64,000 bases of DNA, taken from BMS3ABIN04 sp964553325 (GTDB taxonomy: Bacteria > Bacteroidota > Ignavibacteria > Ignavibacteriales > Melioribacteraceae). The position numbers and the translations under genes were made by a program. The DNA is taken from positions 22,373-86,372 of the forward strand of contig CAZKKI010000072.1 of NCBI GenBank assembly GCA_964553325.1, written 5' to 3'. Of the stretch, positions 17,479-26,941 are shown piece by piece; the stretch's first letter is position 1, and each line of letters opens with the position of its first letter. The notes beneath the pieces are model-generated. The model had not been told where the DNA came from. It saw nothing but the letters and a program-made list of their open reading frames with translations, and searched no databases.

Positions 17479-18174
17479 TTATTTTTGTTTTTTCAATTCG
17501 TATAAAGTATCAATCAATTCGATTGAGCTTTCTTCCATATCGCCAACAAGTTTATCGATTTTTGCAACAAAATAATTATAGAAAAATTGAAGAATCATTG
17601 CAACGATCAATCCGAACAAAGTAGTTAACATAGCGATGGAAATACCGTTAGCAACGATTGCCGGAGACATTTGGTTAGCCGAAGCAATATCTTCGAAAGC
17701 AACGATCATACCTTGTACCGTTCCGGTAAATCCGAGCATCGGGGCTAAGCTGATAAACAAAGAAATCCATACAAGTCCTCTTTCCAAAAAACTCATTTCG
17801 ATTGCACCGTAAGCCATAATAGCTTTTTCCGCCGCTTCGATTCCTTCGTCGGCTCTTAATAAACCGGCATGAAATACGGAAGCTATGGAGCCTCTTGAGT
17901 TTTCGCATAATTTAATTGCTTCCGGAACACCGCCGTTTTTAAGAGCGTCTTTTACTTGAACGATGAATTTTTTTGTATTAACACTTGCTCTCGATAATGT
18001 CCAAAATCTCTCAATAGAAAAAGCAAGACCCAAAATTAGACAGAAGAGAATAGGCCACATAAAACCGCCGCCTTCCACAAACTTCTGTTGTAAGTAACTT
18101 AATGCTCCGCCGCTGTTAGTTTCAACTTGAGCAATAACTTCATAAATAAATCCCAGAATTGCTAATAATTGCAT
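17479..18174 (-). CDS. MotA/TolQ/ExbB-family proton channel
   Basis: A 231-residue inner-membrane protein with three transmembrane helices: about residues 35-55, 120-145 and 160-190. The family core is visible in ERGLVWISLFISLAPMLGF, TGTVQGMIVAFEDIA and the last helix ISIAMLTTLFGLIVAM. It forms the pentameric proton channel around the ExbD helices. The gene leads the operon. Upstream, 18175-18384 is AT-rich non-coding sequence that must hold its promoter. Confidence 0.92.
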   Translation of the reverse strand: MQLLAILGFIYEVIAQVETNSGGALSYLQQKFVEGGGFMWPILFCLILGLAFSIERFWTLSRASVNTKKFIVQVKDALKNGGVPEAIKLCENSRGSIASVFHAGLLRADEGIEAAEKAIMAYGAIEMSFLERGLVWISLFISLAPMLGFTGTVQGMIVAFEDIASANQMSPAIVANGISIAMLTTLFGLIVAMILQFFYNYFVAKIDKLVGDMEESSIELIDTLYELKKQK

Positions 18175-18384
18175 TTGAAATATCCTCCGATGAATTTATT
18201 GTAATTAATTGTTTCCTTTAATCAGAAAAATAAACTGAGTAACGTTAAGGATTTAATAAAAAAAAGTCAATAAGTAAATTAAATTAATCAGATTGAGCTT
18301 TTTTATTATTTTGTTCAGCTGACTAATCAAAACTGATTGGTTGCTAAAATACGAAATTTCTTCTAAAATAAAAAAGTATATATT

Positions 18385-19410
18385 TTACCTATAATTAAAT
18401 TCCGCTGCTACCGGAAAATGGTCGGCGAAACCGCCCAAATATTTTCTGCCGCCGTAAGTAGGTTTCGGTTTGCCCTTGTGTTTCGACGATTTCGTTATCA
18501 TATATTCGGGTTTAATTATTTGAAACGAATTGCATTCGTATCCGATTTCTTCACTGCTTACCAAATTTCCGTTAACAATTATTTGGTCCAACATATTCCA
18601 ATGTGTTTTATACTTGTACGTTCCCTTCCCTTGCTGGAAAAGTTCATACGAAAGATTGTATAATGAATCCCAGTTTACATTAGTATCATTTTTGCAATAA
18701 TAAGGTTTTGCGCCGAGAATTTTACTTATCGAAATATTTGAAGGAAGATCGTTGAAATCCCCGAGTATAACTATTCTTGAGTTTTTATCTTTTTCAATTA
18801 ATTCGTCAACTTTTTTTCTTAAAACTTTTGCGGCTTCTATTCTTTTCGGTTCGGTTTTTTTCAAACCTTCCCTTCTCGAAGGCCAATGGTTAACGAAAAC
18901 GTGTAATTTAATCTTATTGTTGAGTAAAAATTCAGCGTGTAAAATATCGCGTGTGGTCTTTCCTTCGGGCAAGATTACTTTTAACGGCTCGGAGTCCGTT
19001 AATTTCAGTTTGTCCGCATTATAAATTAACGCGCAATCGATTCCACGCCTGTCGGGAGATTCGTATTCGAGCGTTTTGTAATTCATATCGTGTAGAAACG
19101 AATTAACCAATTTATCAAGCAAAAATTTGTGTTCAACTTCCTCGATTCCTAAAATGTCCGGTCCTTCGAAATCGTTCATGTATTTTATTACTCTCGATAA
19201 ATTTTTCAGTTTCGTTTCCAGTCTGTTTTCCGTCCATTTTCTCGGGCTCTCCGGCAAGAAGGAATCATCATCGGTTTCGGGATCGTCAACCGTATCGAAT
19301 AAGTTTTCTACATTCCAGTTTGCAATGAACAAACGACCGGAATAATTTTGATTGGCGCAAGCCGTATTAAGAATCAATAATAAAAGAAAAACAAATTTGT
19401 ATATTTTCAT
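18385..19410 (-). CDS. Secreted endonuclease/exonuclease/phosphatase-fold protein
   Basis: About 341 residues from the ATG at 19410; a TTG ten codons upstream gives a less likely start because the ATG version opens with a clean signal (KIYKFVFLLLLILNTAC). It may be a lipoprotein, though the lipobox NTAC is weak. The catalytic fold is recognisable from NWNVENLFDTVDDPETDD, GIEEVE (metal-binding Glu), NHWPSRREG, LGDFNDLPS and the terminal DHFPVAAEF with the catalytic His. Related secreted proteins cleave DNA, RNA or phosphoesters; the substrate here is unknown. It is divergent from polA. Confidence 0.88.
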   Translation of the reverse strand: MKIYKFVFLLLLILNTACANQNYSGRLFIANWNVENLFDTVDDPETDDDSFLPESPRKWTENRLETKLKNLSRVIKYMNDFEGPDILGIEEVEHKFLLDKLVNSFLHDMNYKTLEYESPDRRGIDCALIYNADKLKLTDSEPLKVILPEGKTTRDILHAEFLLNNKIKLHVFVNHWPSRREGLKKTEPKRIEAAKVLRKKVDELIEKDKNSRIVILGDFNDLPSNISISKILGAKPYYCKNDTNVNWDSLYNLSYELFQQGKGTYKYKTHWNMLDQIIVNGNLVSSEEIGYECNSFQIIKPEYMITKSSKHKGKPKPTYGGRKYLGGFADHFPVAAEFNYR

Positions 19411-19498
19411 ATCGGTTATGTTGGTTATTTCGTTAAACAATATTTAATTTCAAAAGTGAATTTTCATTTAATAATTTTTATACTACAAAGGTAATAAA

Positions 19499-22273
19499 AT
19501 GACGAAAAAGAAAGGTAAATTTGTTATTATCGATGCGATGTCGCTTGCCTATAAAGCTTACTATGCGTTTATAACCCGACCTTTATCTTCATCCAAGGGA
19601 GAACCTACTTCCGCTGTTTACGGATTTGTTGTACAGTTGTTGAAAATTATCGAAGATACAAAACCCGATTACATCGCCGTTGCGTTCGATTCTAAAGAGA
19701 AAACTTTTAGACACGATCGTTACGAAAATTATAAATCGAGCAGAGCCGAAATGCCGGAAGATATGGTTCCGCAAATCGAACGGATTAAACAAATTGTAGA
19801 TGCTTTCAATATTAAAACATACATCTTACCGAAATATGAAGCCGACGATATAATCGGGACGGCGGTTAAAAAAGCCGCCAAAATGGGATTGGAATCTTTT
19901 GCGATTACACCGGATAAAGACTTTGTGCAAATCGTAAACGATCATGTGAAAATAATTAAACCCGGCAAAACGGCGGATAATCTTATGATAATTGATAGAA
20001 AGGCGGTGCTTGAAAATTACGGTTTCGAACCCGAACAAATGATTGATTTTTTGGCTTTGGTCGGCGATAGTTCGGATGATATTCCCGGGGTTGCGGGAAT
20101 CGGACCAAAAACGGCAACTCCGCTAATTCAAAAATTCGGTTCTCTCGAAAATCTTTATAATAATTTGGATAAAATTGAAAGAGAGAGCGTTAAGAAAAAA
20201 TTAATCGAAAACAAAGAGAACGCTTTTCTTTCCAAAGAACTTGCTACAATCCATACCGACGTTCCACTTGAAATTAATTTGGAAGAAGCAAAATTAAAAC
20301 AACCGGATTTTGTTAAGCTTAAAGAAATTTTCACGGAATTGGATTTCAAAAAATTATTGCCTCGGGTTTATAAAATTTTCAATGCCAAAGATTTAGATTC
20401 CGGAGATACCGAGGAACCGGAGGAAGAAAATTTCGTTTTCGATAAATCAAAGGTTAAATACGAACTCGTTGTAACAAAAGAAAAAGCTGTAGCTTTAGCC
20501 GGTAAGATTAAATCGAGCGAAGAGTTTGTATTCGACACGGAAACGGATTCGTTAAATCCGCTTAAGGCAAATCTTGCCGGCGTTGCTTTCAGTCTGAAAC
20601 CGTCCACCGGATATTTCGTGGCAATTAATCCGGAAAACTCGGAAGGCGGTTTTTTCTCTCAAGAAATAAACGATAGATTGCCTTTGTCCGATTTTGTGGA
20701 AATATTTTCGCCGGTTTTCAAAAGCAAAAAAATTAAAAAGATTTGTCAAAACGGTAAATTCGATATTGCCGTATTAAAAACAAACGGAATTGAGGTGAAA
20801 AATTTCCACTTCGATACGATGCTTGCAAGTTATGTGCTCGATCCCGATCAAAAACATAACATGGACGCACTTTCAAAAAAATATTTGAACTACTCGCCCA
20901 TTCCGCTAACCGATTTAATCGGGAAGAAAAAAGACGCCGTAAAAATTTTCGAAGTCGATGTTAAACAATTATCCGATTATTCTTGCGAAGACGCAGATAT
21001 AACCTACCGGCTATATCGTATTTTGGATGATGAACTGACCAAACACAATCTTAGAAAAGTTGCTTACGATGTGGAATTCCCGCTTGTGGAAGTTTTGGAA
21101 AAAATGGAACGAACCGGGATTAAAATCGACCCCGATATTTTACGAGAACTCAGTAAGGAATTGCAAACTTTAATGGATAGTTATGCGGAACGAATATTCA
21201 ATCTTGCCGGCGAACATTTTAATATCAATTCGACAAAACAACTGCAATACATTCTGTTTGAAAAATTAAAACTTAATCCGGTTAGAAAAACTAAAACCGG
21301 ATTTTCGACCGACGCACGAACTCTTGAAGCAATGCGCGGAGAACACGAAATAATAGATTATCTTGTTAATTACAGAACGGTAAGTAAATTGAAATCGACT
21401 TACACCGACGCTTTACCTAAACTTGCCGATCCGGAAACACACAGAATTCATACTACTTTTAATCAAACGATTGCTTCAACGGGCAGACTTTCAAGTATCG
21501 ATCCCAATTTACAAAATATTCCTATCCGGAGCGAAATGGGTAAAGAGATAAGAAAAGCATTCGTCCCGTCGGACAAAAATTATGTGATTTTAAGTGCCGA
21601 TTACAGTCAAATTGAACTGAGAATTCTCGCACATCTTTCGCAAGACGAATCGTTAATCGAAGCCTTCCGAAAAGGTGAAGACATTCACAGAAGTACGGCG
21701 GCAAAAGTTTTTATGGTTCGACCGGAAGAAGTAACCGACGATATGAGGCGAAAGGCAAAAGAAGTAAATTTCGGAATTCTGTACGGTTTGGGTCCCTTCG
21801 GTTTGAAAAGCAGACTCGGGATTTCACAAACGCACGCAAAGGAAATTATCGATACATATTTCCGTACTTTCAAAAGTGTAAAAAATTTCATCGACGAAAG
21901 TATTGCCAAAGCAAAAACCCTCGGATACGCCGAAACAATTTTGGGCAGACGAAGGTATCTTAAAAACATTAACAGTAAAAATTATACCGTGCGTCAATTT
22001 GAAGAACGCGTTGCAGTAAATATGCCCATCCAAGGTACGGCAGCCGACATGATTAAGCTTGCAATGATTAAAATCCATAAAGAACTCGAAAAAAGAAAAG
22101 CCAAAACAAGTTTGGTGTTACAAGTCCACGACGAATTGCTTTTTGATGCACATAAAAAAGAATTGGACGAATTACTGCCGATAATTAAAAATTTAATGGA
22201 AACGGCGCTTCCCCTTTCTGTTCCGATTGTAGTTGATACGGGCATCGGAAACAATTGGCTTGAGGCTCATTGA
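19499..22273 (+). CDS. polA: DNA polymerase I
   Basis: A 924-residue family A polymerase used in Okazaki-fragment processing and repair. The N-terminal 5'-nuclease domain (about 1-290) has FVIIDAMSLAYKAYYAF and YEADDIIGT. The 3'-5' exonuclease domain looks catalytically intact, with FDTETDSLNP, NGKFDIAVL and YSCEDADITYRL carrying the acidic residues. The polymerase domain shows STGRLSSIDPNLQNIP, motif A SADYSQIELRILAHLS, the O-helix RRKAKEVNFGILYGLG and motif C VHDELLFD. An AAGG ribosome-binding site precedes the ATG. It is monocistronic, flanked by divergent and convergent genes, with only two bases to the latter's stop. Confidence 0.97.
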   Translation: MTKKKGKFVIIDAMSLAYKAYYAFITRPLSSSKGEPTSAVYGFVVQLLKIIEDTKPDYIAVAFDSKEKTFRHDRYENYKSSRAEMPEDMVPQIERIKQIVDAFNIKTYILPKYEADDIIGTAVKKAAKMGLESFAITPDKDFVQIVNDHVKIIKPGKTADNLMIIDRKAVLENYGFEPEQMIDFLALVGDSSDDIPGVAGIGPKTATPLIQKFGSLENLYNNLDKIERESVKKKLIENKENAFLSKELATIHTDVPLEINLEEAKLKQPDFVKLKEIFTELDFKKLLPRVYKIFNAKDLDSGDTEEPEEENFVFDKSKVKYELVVTKEKAVALAGKIKSSEEFVFDTETDSLNPLKANLAGVAFSLKPSTGYFVAINPENSEGGFFSQEINDRLPLSDFVEIFSPVFKSKKIKKICQNGKFDIAVLKTNGIEVKNFHFDTMLASYVLDPDQKHNMDALSKKYLNYSPIPLTDLIGKKKDAVKIFEVDVKQLSDYSCEDADITYRLYRILDDELTKHNLRKVAYDVEFPLVEVLEKMERTGIKIDPDILRELSKELQTLMDSYAERIFNLAGEHFNINSTKQLQYILFEKLKLNPVRKTKTGFSTDARTLEAMRGEHEIIDYLVNYRTVSKLKSTYTDALPKLADPETHRIHTTFNQTIASTGRLSSIDPNLQNIPIRSEMGKEIRKAFVPSDKNYVILSADYSQIELRILAHLSQDESLIEAFRKGEDIHRSTAAKVFMVRPEEVTDDMRRKAKEVNFGILYGLGPFGLKSRLGISQTHAKEIIDTYFRTFKSVKNFIDESIAKAKTLGYAETILGRRRYLKNINSKNYTVRQFEERVAVNMPIQGTAADMIKLAMIKIHKELEKRKAKTSLVLQVHDELLFDAHKKELDELLPIIKNLMETALPLSVPIVVDTGIGNNWLEAH

Positions 22274-22275
22274 TT

Positions 22276-22989
22276 TTATTCGATTAGAAAATGATAAATC
22301 AAAATGCCGAAATTTATTTGAAGCGCTCCCAAAGCGATTCCGCTGATTAAATCGTAATTATTTGTCTTGTTCAACAAATCTTCGTTTTTGGTTTTCAGAT
22401 ATTCATCGTAATACTTATCCGCTTTAAGTTTGAAATAAGCGGAAGTTGCACCGAACCCCACAATACCGCCGAGCAAAACCTTGAACCATACATCGTCGAT
22501 AAATCTTTCGCTTGAAAGTTCTGGACGGGCTTTTTCCAAATTCAGAAATATTTTATCTCCGCTTAGCTCAACATTCTTGTTCACGAAATTGTTTTTTAAC
22601 AAAAGTACTTTCTTTAAGTTTACGGGTAAATACAAAGGAGTATGTCCGATAAATTTTTCCCCGGATAATACGGACGCATCGTCCGGCGAAGTTTGAAGAA
22701 AAACCAGTTCCGGCAATTGATATTTCCGCTTTATTCGCGGTTCGTTTAAACTTACATTTAACGTATCAATGATTGTATCCAAATCCCAATTTCTAAAACT
22801 ACTTTTGATTTTTACAATATGTTTCCCGGCATGAACTTTTCCGGTAAACGTTTTTCCGTAATAAACCGTATCGTCGAGAATTATAATTGCATTCCGGTTT
22901 GTTTCGATTGTTAGAGCCACTTCCCCGCTTTGCCCGAAAACGGTAATTGCAGTTAAAAGAAGCAATATTATTTTCATTCCGTTTTTCAT
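22276..22989 (-). CDS. PEGA-domain envelope protein
   Basis: A 237-residue protein with an N-terminal signal (IILLLLTAITVFG), an Ig-like/PEGA repeat region (GKTFTGKVHAGKHIVKI; ending with TSPDDASVLSGEKFIGHTPL, the typical PEGA 'surface-layer' repeat) and two C-terminal hydrophobic helices (about 170-187 and 212-235). PEGA domains are found in surface-exposed proteins and have no known enzymatic role. Its ATG overlaps the stop of the propeller lipoprotein as ATGA, and it ends the long minus-strand string. I infer a role in the same envelope assembly as its two neighbours. Confidence 0.75.
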   Translation of the reverse strand: MKNGMKIILLLLTAITVFGQSGEVALTIETNRNAIIILDDTVYYGKTFTGKVHAGKHIVKIKSSFRNWDLDTIIDTLNVSLNEPRIKRKYQLPELVFLQTSPDDASVLSGEKFIGHTPLYLPVNLKKVLLLKNNFVNKNVELSGDKIFLNLEKARPELSSERFIDDVWFKVLLGGIVGFGATSAYFKLKADKYYDEYLKTKNEDLLNKTNNYDLISGIALGALQINFGILIYHFLIE

Positions 22990-24134
22990 TTCGTTACAAT
23001 CCGGTATGCAAAAACCTCACCGTAATCCGTTCCGAAATAAATCATTCCGGCACTATATAACGGAGTGGATTTTACTCTTTTTTCAAACTTTAACGTTTTC
23101 ACAATTTTTCCGTTATCGATATCAATTAAATCCACTTTTTTAAATAGATTAGGTTGAACAAGCATATTACCGAACAAAAGCGGTGTTGCGTTTATAACTC
23201 CGTCCGTTTCTGTTTTCCAAATTAATTTTCCGTCCTTTAAATTCAAGCAATAAACAGTACCGTTTAGATTCCCGGCAAATAACTTTTTATCGTTAAACAC
23301 TATGAAGTTTTTTATTTTCCCTTTCGTATCGAATCGCCAAACGGTTTGTTTTCCAACCAAATCGAATTTAACTATCGTACCTTTTGACGTTGGTAAAAAC
23401 AAAAATACATCTCTAACGGAAATTCCACCTTCGAATCCATCCGAATGTTTTTTCCGGTAAATTATTTTACCGTTTTTATCGGCGCCTAAAATTTCTCCTT
23501 TTGTATTTCCCCACCAAACTCCGTTTTGTTGACCGACCGGCGATGAAACCGTGAAAACATTGGTTTTTATTTCCCAATTCTTTTTCCCGTTGAAATTAAA
23601 TTGGTAAAGCACACCTTGATCGCTTAAAACATACAAATGTTTGTTGTAATAAAGCATTTCGTTTCCGCAACTACCCGGAAATTCTTTAACCGATTCCACG
23701 CCTGTTCTCAAATCATAAAAATGAACCGTGAATACTCTTTCTTTTAGTTCGTTTAAGACAAATACGATTGTTTTCCCGCGAATAACGGGAGCGACTTTTA
23801 TTTCCCCTTTGTTTTTAATAACACCAAGTTCTTTCCCCGTAAATTTATTGAAAGCGGTTATTCTACCGGATAAATCACCAACATATAAAACACTGTCGGT
23901 TGCAATAAAAGAAGTATTCGAATAACTTCCGTAAGTTTCCGCAGTCCAATTAAACTCCAGAGAATCGCTAATGTTTTTGGGTATGAAAAATATTCTTTGA
24001 GAAAACTTGCCGAAAACGTAAGGATTTAAATTTCTGAATATCTTATTTTTAAGTAATAACGGTTTGCCGCAAGATGCCAACAGCAAAATAAAAATAAACG
24101 ATATGCCTAATTTGAAATTTTTCAAAAATCCCAT
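22986..24134 (-). CDS. PQQ-like beta-propeller lipoprotein
   Basis: A 382-residue lipoprotein: signal with lipobox LASC (Cys22), then repeated blades of the quinoprotein/BamB type, for example TVYCLNLKDGKLIWKTETDG, with matching DGKLIWK or GKKNWEIK blade ends. BamB uses such a propeller as a scaffold in beta-barrel assembly. Here it overlaps by 13 bases the gene for an Omp85-barrel protein, so a scaffolding part in an outer-membrane complex is a fair inference. There is no sign of PQQ-dehydrogenase catalytic residues. Confidence 0.82.
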   Translation of the reverse strand: MGFLKNFKLGISFIFILLLASCGKPLLLKNKIFRNLNPYVFGKFSQRIFFIPKNISDSLEFNWTAETYGSYSNTSFIATDSVLYVGDLSGRITAFNKFTGKELGVIKNKGEIKVAPVIRGKTIVFVLNELKERVFTVHFYDLRTGVESVKEFPGSCGNEMLYYNKHLYVLSDQGVLYQFNFNGKKNWEIKTNVFTVSSPVGQQNGVWWGNTKGEILGADKNGKIIYRKKHSDGFEGGISVRDVFLFLPTSKGTIVKFDLVGKQTVWRFDTKGKIKNFIVFNDKKLFAGNLNGTVYCLNLKDGKLIWKTETDGVINATPLLFGNMLVQPNLFKKVDLIDIDNGKIVKTLKFEKRVKSTPLYSAGMIYFGTDYGEVFAYRIVTK

Positions 24135-26941
24135 CCGAAGAAAAATTGATAAAACAATCCCGGTTGTAATTTTGTAAAATTATGTTCGATTTTTTTGCCA
24201 ACGTCATAACGGAAAGTGACCGCACCTAAAAGATTAAACCGTACCCCAACACCCAAACTTCCAAGAGTTTCCGTGTAAACATCATCCCAAGCATTACCGG
24301 CATCGAAATAAACAGCGCCGCGTAAACTCGAGAAATTAATTCCAAGAAACGGAAGTTTGATATATATCCGGTCGATTAACGGATAACGTAATTCGATTGA
24401 AGTAAGCCAAAGCTTTTTCCCGCGCAGCGACCAACGCGGCCAACCGCGTAAATCCCAACTGCCGCCGGCAATATACCGATATGCTTCTTTCCCTTCGTTG
24501 ATAAAGACGGCAGCCCTTACCGCTACGGTTGAACGATAGGTTAATCTAAAATATTGTCTGAAATCGGCAATAAACGAATAATAATTAGCATTGTTGAATT
24601 TTATGTCGGTTGTATACCCCAAAAGTATCCTGTATCTCGAACCGTCCAACGGTCCCGTTGGTCCCCAAAGCGAATTATCGTGAACGTACGAAATCGTATT
24701 CGAAAGCAGCAAAGCTTTTCTGGCGAGCAGTTCCGTAACCAAATCCCTATCCGAATTGGCCAAAGAAGTCGATACTTCGAGTCTGTCGAAACTCGAGAAA
24801 GGATAAATCATGCTGAAATATCCGCCGAAAACCCTTTCGTAAAAGAATTCGTCCGATTGTCGCAAATCGTATCTTCTGCCGCTGAAGTGAAAAATTCCGT
24901 AACCGTAATTACTTCTTGTCGAAGAGTTAATTCTCGATAGCGCAACGTTAAAATTGTCCAATATTTCACTTTGTACTTCTGCAGTGTTATAGATTAAAAA
25001 ATAATATTTATCGTCACCCAACAAATCGCTTAATGCGAAAACCGCTCCGCCCCGCGCACCGTAAACCGGATCGACAGCAACTTGGCTTACCGCATAATCC
25101 AAAGTGTATTTTCTTTCGTATTTAAGCTTTTGTTTCTCAGGGTTTACTTTAATTCTTTTCGCAATCCATTTGTTCCCTGTTTTTGTAAAATCGAATTGTT
25201 TGGTTTCGAGTGAATCATTTTTCAAATCGCTCATATTCAATTCGTAAAACTGAAAAGAGAAGTTCTCGAAGCTGGAAAGAATCGCTTTGTTTTCATTAAT
25301 GAACGTAAAGTCGAAAACGCTGGTGAAAAATTTAGTGCATTGCTGCATTCCAACGGGTTCATTATTCTCACCGGTAATGAGCTTCCAGATGTTATTTGTG
25401 CCGTCCGAATCATTTTCAAAATACAACGTTTTGTAGTCGGGTGAAAATACCGGATTTCGCGAATTGGAATTGGAATAAGTAATGTATTCGATTTTATTTG
25501 TAGAAAGATTAAATTCGAACAAATTATATTTGCCAGCAAATTCCCCGTCGGTTCTGTCGGAGGCAAAAACTACGGATTTATTTGCTTCGTTAAAAACCGG
25601 ATCCGTATCTTCGTAATAATCGTTTGTCAATCTGAGCAGTTTGTCTTTATCCAATGAATAGATGTAGAGATCGCTAAAGCCTTTTCTATCGGTAGCGGAA
25701 AACACCAATTCGTTCCCATCGGAAGAAAAAGCGGGCGACGAAATCGTTATGAGGTTTTCAAACCGTTTGGTGAGAATTAACTCGCTTTTCTCAAGGGAAT
25801 AAAAATTTATAACATCGGATTTACCCGATTTGTTTATGAAAGCCAAAAGTCCTTTTGACGATACGGCAATAGACGGACGAAGCAGATGAAACGCTTCGAA
25901 TACTTTTTCCCTTTCACCTTCAATTATTATTTCGGGCTCTTCTATTTCCGTATTTGCCGAATCGTATTTCAATTTGTAAATCGAAGTGTAACCCGTACGA
26001 TTCCCAATAAAGTAAATATAATCGGTCGTATCTTTTTTATAATGAATTGGTGAAAAGTTAAAACCCTCGTCCGTAAGTTTTCTTGTTTTTATGGAATATG
26101 GATAATTGCTATTGTACAACGGATAGTATTTCTTCTTAAGGTAATAACTCCATCTTTCGTCGATTCGTTCTATCGATTCTCCCAGCGTAAATTCGATAAC
26201 ATCGCTGAATTTCGTAAACTTCCAAAAATTCTCCATCATCAGTAAAATCTTATCTTCGCCGTATGTTTCGGAAACGAACTGCAGAAAATTTTGACCTTCT
26301 TTATAAAGAAGGAACGAACCGTAAATGCGACTAATGTTTTGCAAAGGTGCAAAGATGTTATTCAATACCGCATCCCGCATTACCATTTCCGCCTGCGTAT
26401 CCCAATAATACGACCAATATTCGGCTAATCCCTCAACAAACCACAACGGCGGGTATCTTTCCGAAATTACTCTGTGAGTTCTGATTACGTTTGATAATTT
26501 GCTCGACATAAAGACATGTACGAGTTCGTGCCGGATAACGTGCTTGAATTTTTCAATAGAGCCGAGGTAAGGAATTACTACCCGTCCTTTCAAAAACTCG
26601 AAAAATCCTCCGACACCTTCGGGAATGAAACCGGGCAATGTATTTGTTTGCTGAAAATGAATATGTGTGTTATAAAAAATGAGCGGTATTTTTCTGGTTA
26701 CTACATGGTTAAATTTTGTTTTCAAAACATCAAAAGATTCTTCGGCAAAATTAGCGCCTATCTCCGCTATTTCTTCAAAACCGTCGTAATAATAAATATT
26801 GAAATGTTCAGTTTTTAAAATATTCCATTGAAATTTCTCGTATTGAACTTTATTCCTTCCGAAATAATAAAACTGGGAATAAACCGTTTCCGAGATTAGA
26901 AGCAAAACGATAAGTATGTAATTTGTCTTACCTTTTAGCAA
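24122..26941 (-). CDS. Outer-membrane fusion: HExxH protease domain, beta-propeller and Omp85 barrel
   Basis: A 939-residue protein in three parts. After a signal peptide (residues 1-23), residues 35-270 resemble the peptidase MA-like gluzincins: RHELVHVFMSS gives HExxH at 138-142, and WFVEGLAEYWS near 170 gives the third zinc ligand. Residues about 280-620 hold PD40/TolB-like blades (AFSSDGNELVFSATDRKG; FNEANKSVVFASDRTDG). Residues about 630-939 are an Omp85/BamA-like surface-antigen barrel (YGARGGAVFALSDLLGDD; GGSWDLRGWPRWSLRG; FDAGNAWDD) ending in an aromatic residue, FFFGWDF. The start is TTG inside the end of the preceding isomerase gene. I infer a surface- or periplasm-facing metalloprotease tethered to a barrel; substrate unknown. 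Confidence 0.82.
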   Translation of the reverse strand: MLKGKTNYILIVLLLISETVYSQFYYFGRNKVQYEKFQWNILKTEHFNIYYYDGFEEIAEIGANFAEESFDVLKTKFNHVVTRKIPLIFYNTHIHFQQTNTLPGFIPEGVGGFFEFLKGRVVIPYLGSIEKFKHVIRHELVHVFMSSKLSNVIRTHRVISERYPPLWFVEGLAEYWSYYWDTQAEMVMRDAVLNNIFAPLQNISRIYGSFLLYKEGQNFLQFVSETYGEDKILLMMENFWKFTKFSDVIEFTLGESIERIDERWSYYLKKKYYPLYNSNYPYSIKTRKLTDEGFNFSPIHYKKDTTDYIYFIGNRTGYTSIYKLKYDSANTEIEEPEIIIEGEREKVFEAFHLLRPSIAVSSKGLLAFINKSGKSDVINFYSLEKSELILTKRFENLITISSPAFSSDGNELVFSATDRKGFSDLYIYSLDKDKLLRLTNDYYEDTDPVFNEANKSVVFASDRTDGEFAGKYNLFEFNLSTNKIEYITYSNSNSRNPVFSPDYKTLYFENDSDGTNNIWKLITGENNEPVGMQQCTKFFTSVFDFTFINENKAILSSFENFSFQFYELNMSDLKNDSLETKQFDFTKTGNKWIAKRIKVNPEKQKLKYERKYTLDYAVSQVAVDPVYGARGGAVFALSDLLGDDKYYFLIYNTAEVQSEILDNFNVALSRINSSTRSNYGYGIFHFSGRRYDLRQSDEFFYERVFGGYFSMIYPFSSFDRLEVSTSLANSDRDLVTELLARKALLLSNTISYVHDNSLWGPTGPLDGSRYRILLGYTTDIKFNNANYYSFIADFRQYFRLTYRSTVAVRAAVFINEGKEAYRYIAGGSWDLRGWPRWSLRGKKLWLTSIELRYPLIDRIYIKLPFLGINFSSLRGAVYFDAGNAWDDVYTETLGSLGVGVRFNLLGAVTFRYDVGKKIEHNFTKLQPGLFYQFFFGWDF

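Noticed and set aside
18175..18384. Small inverted segments (AATCA..TGATT) upstream of the ExbB gene
   Set aside because: Stems are too short and AT-rich to call a terminator or operator.
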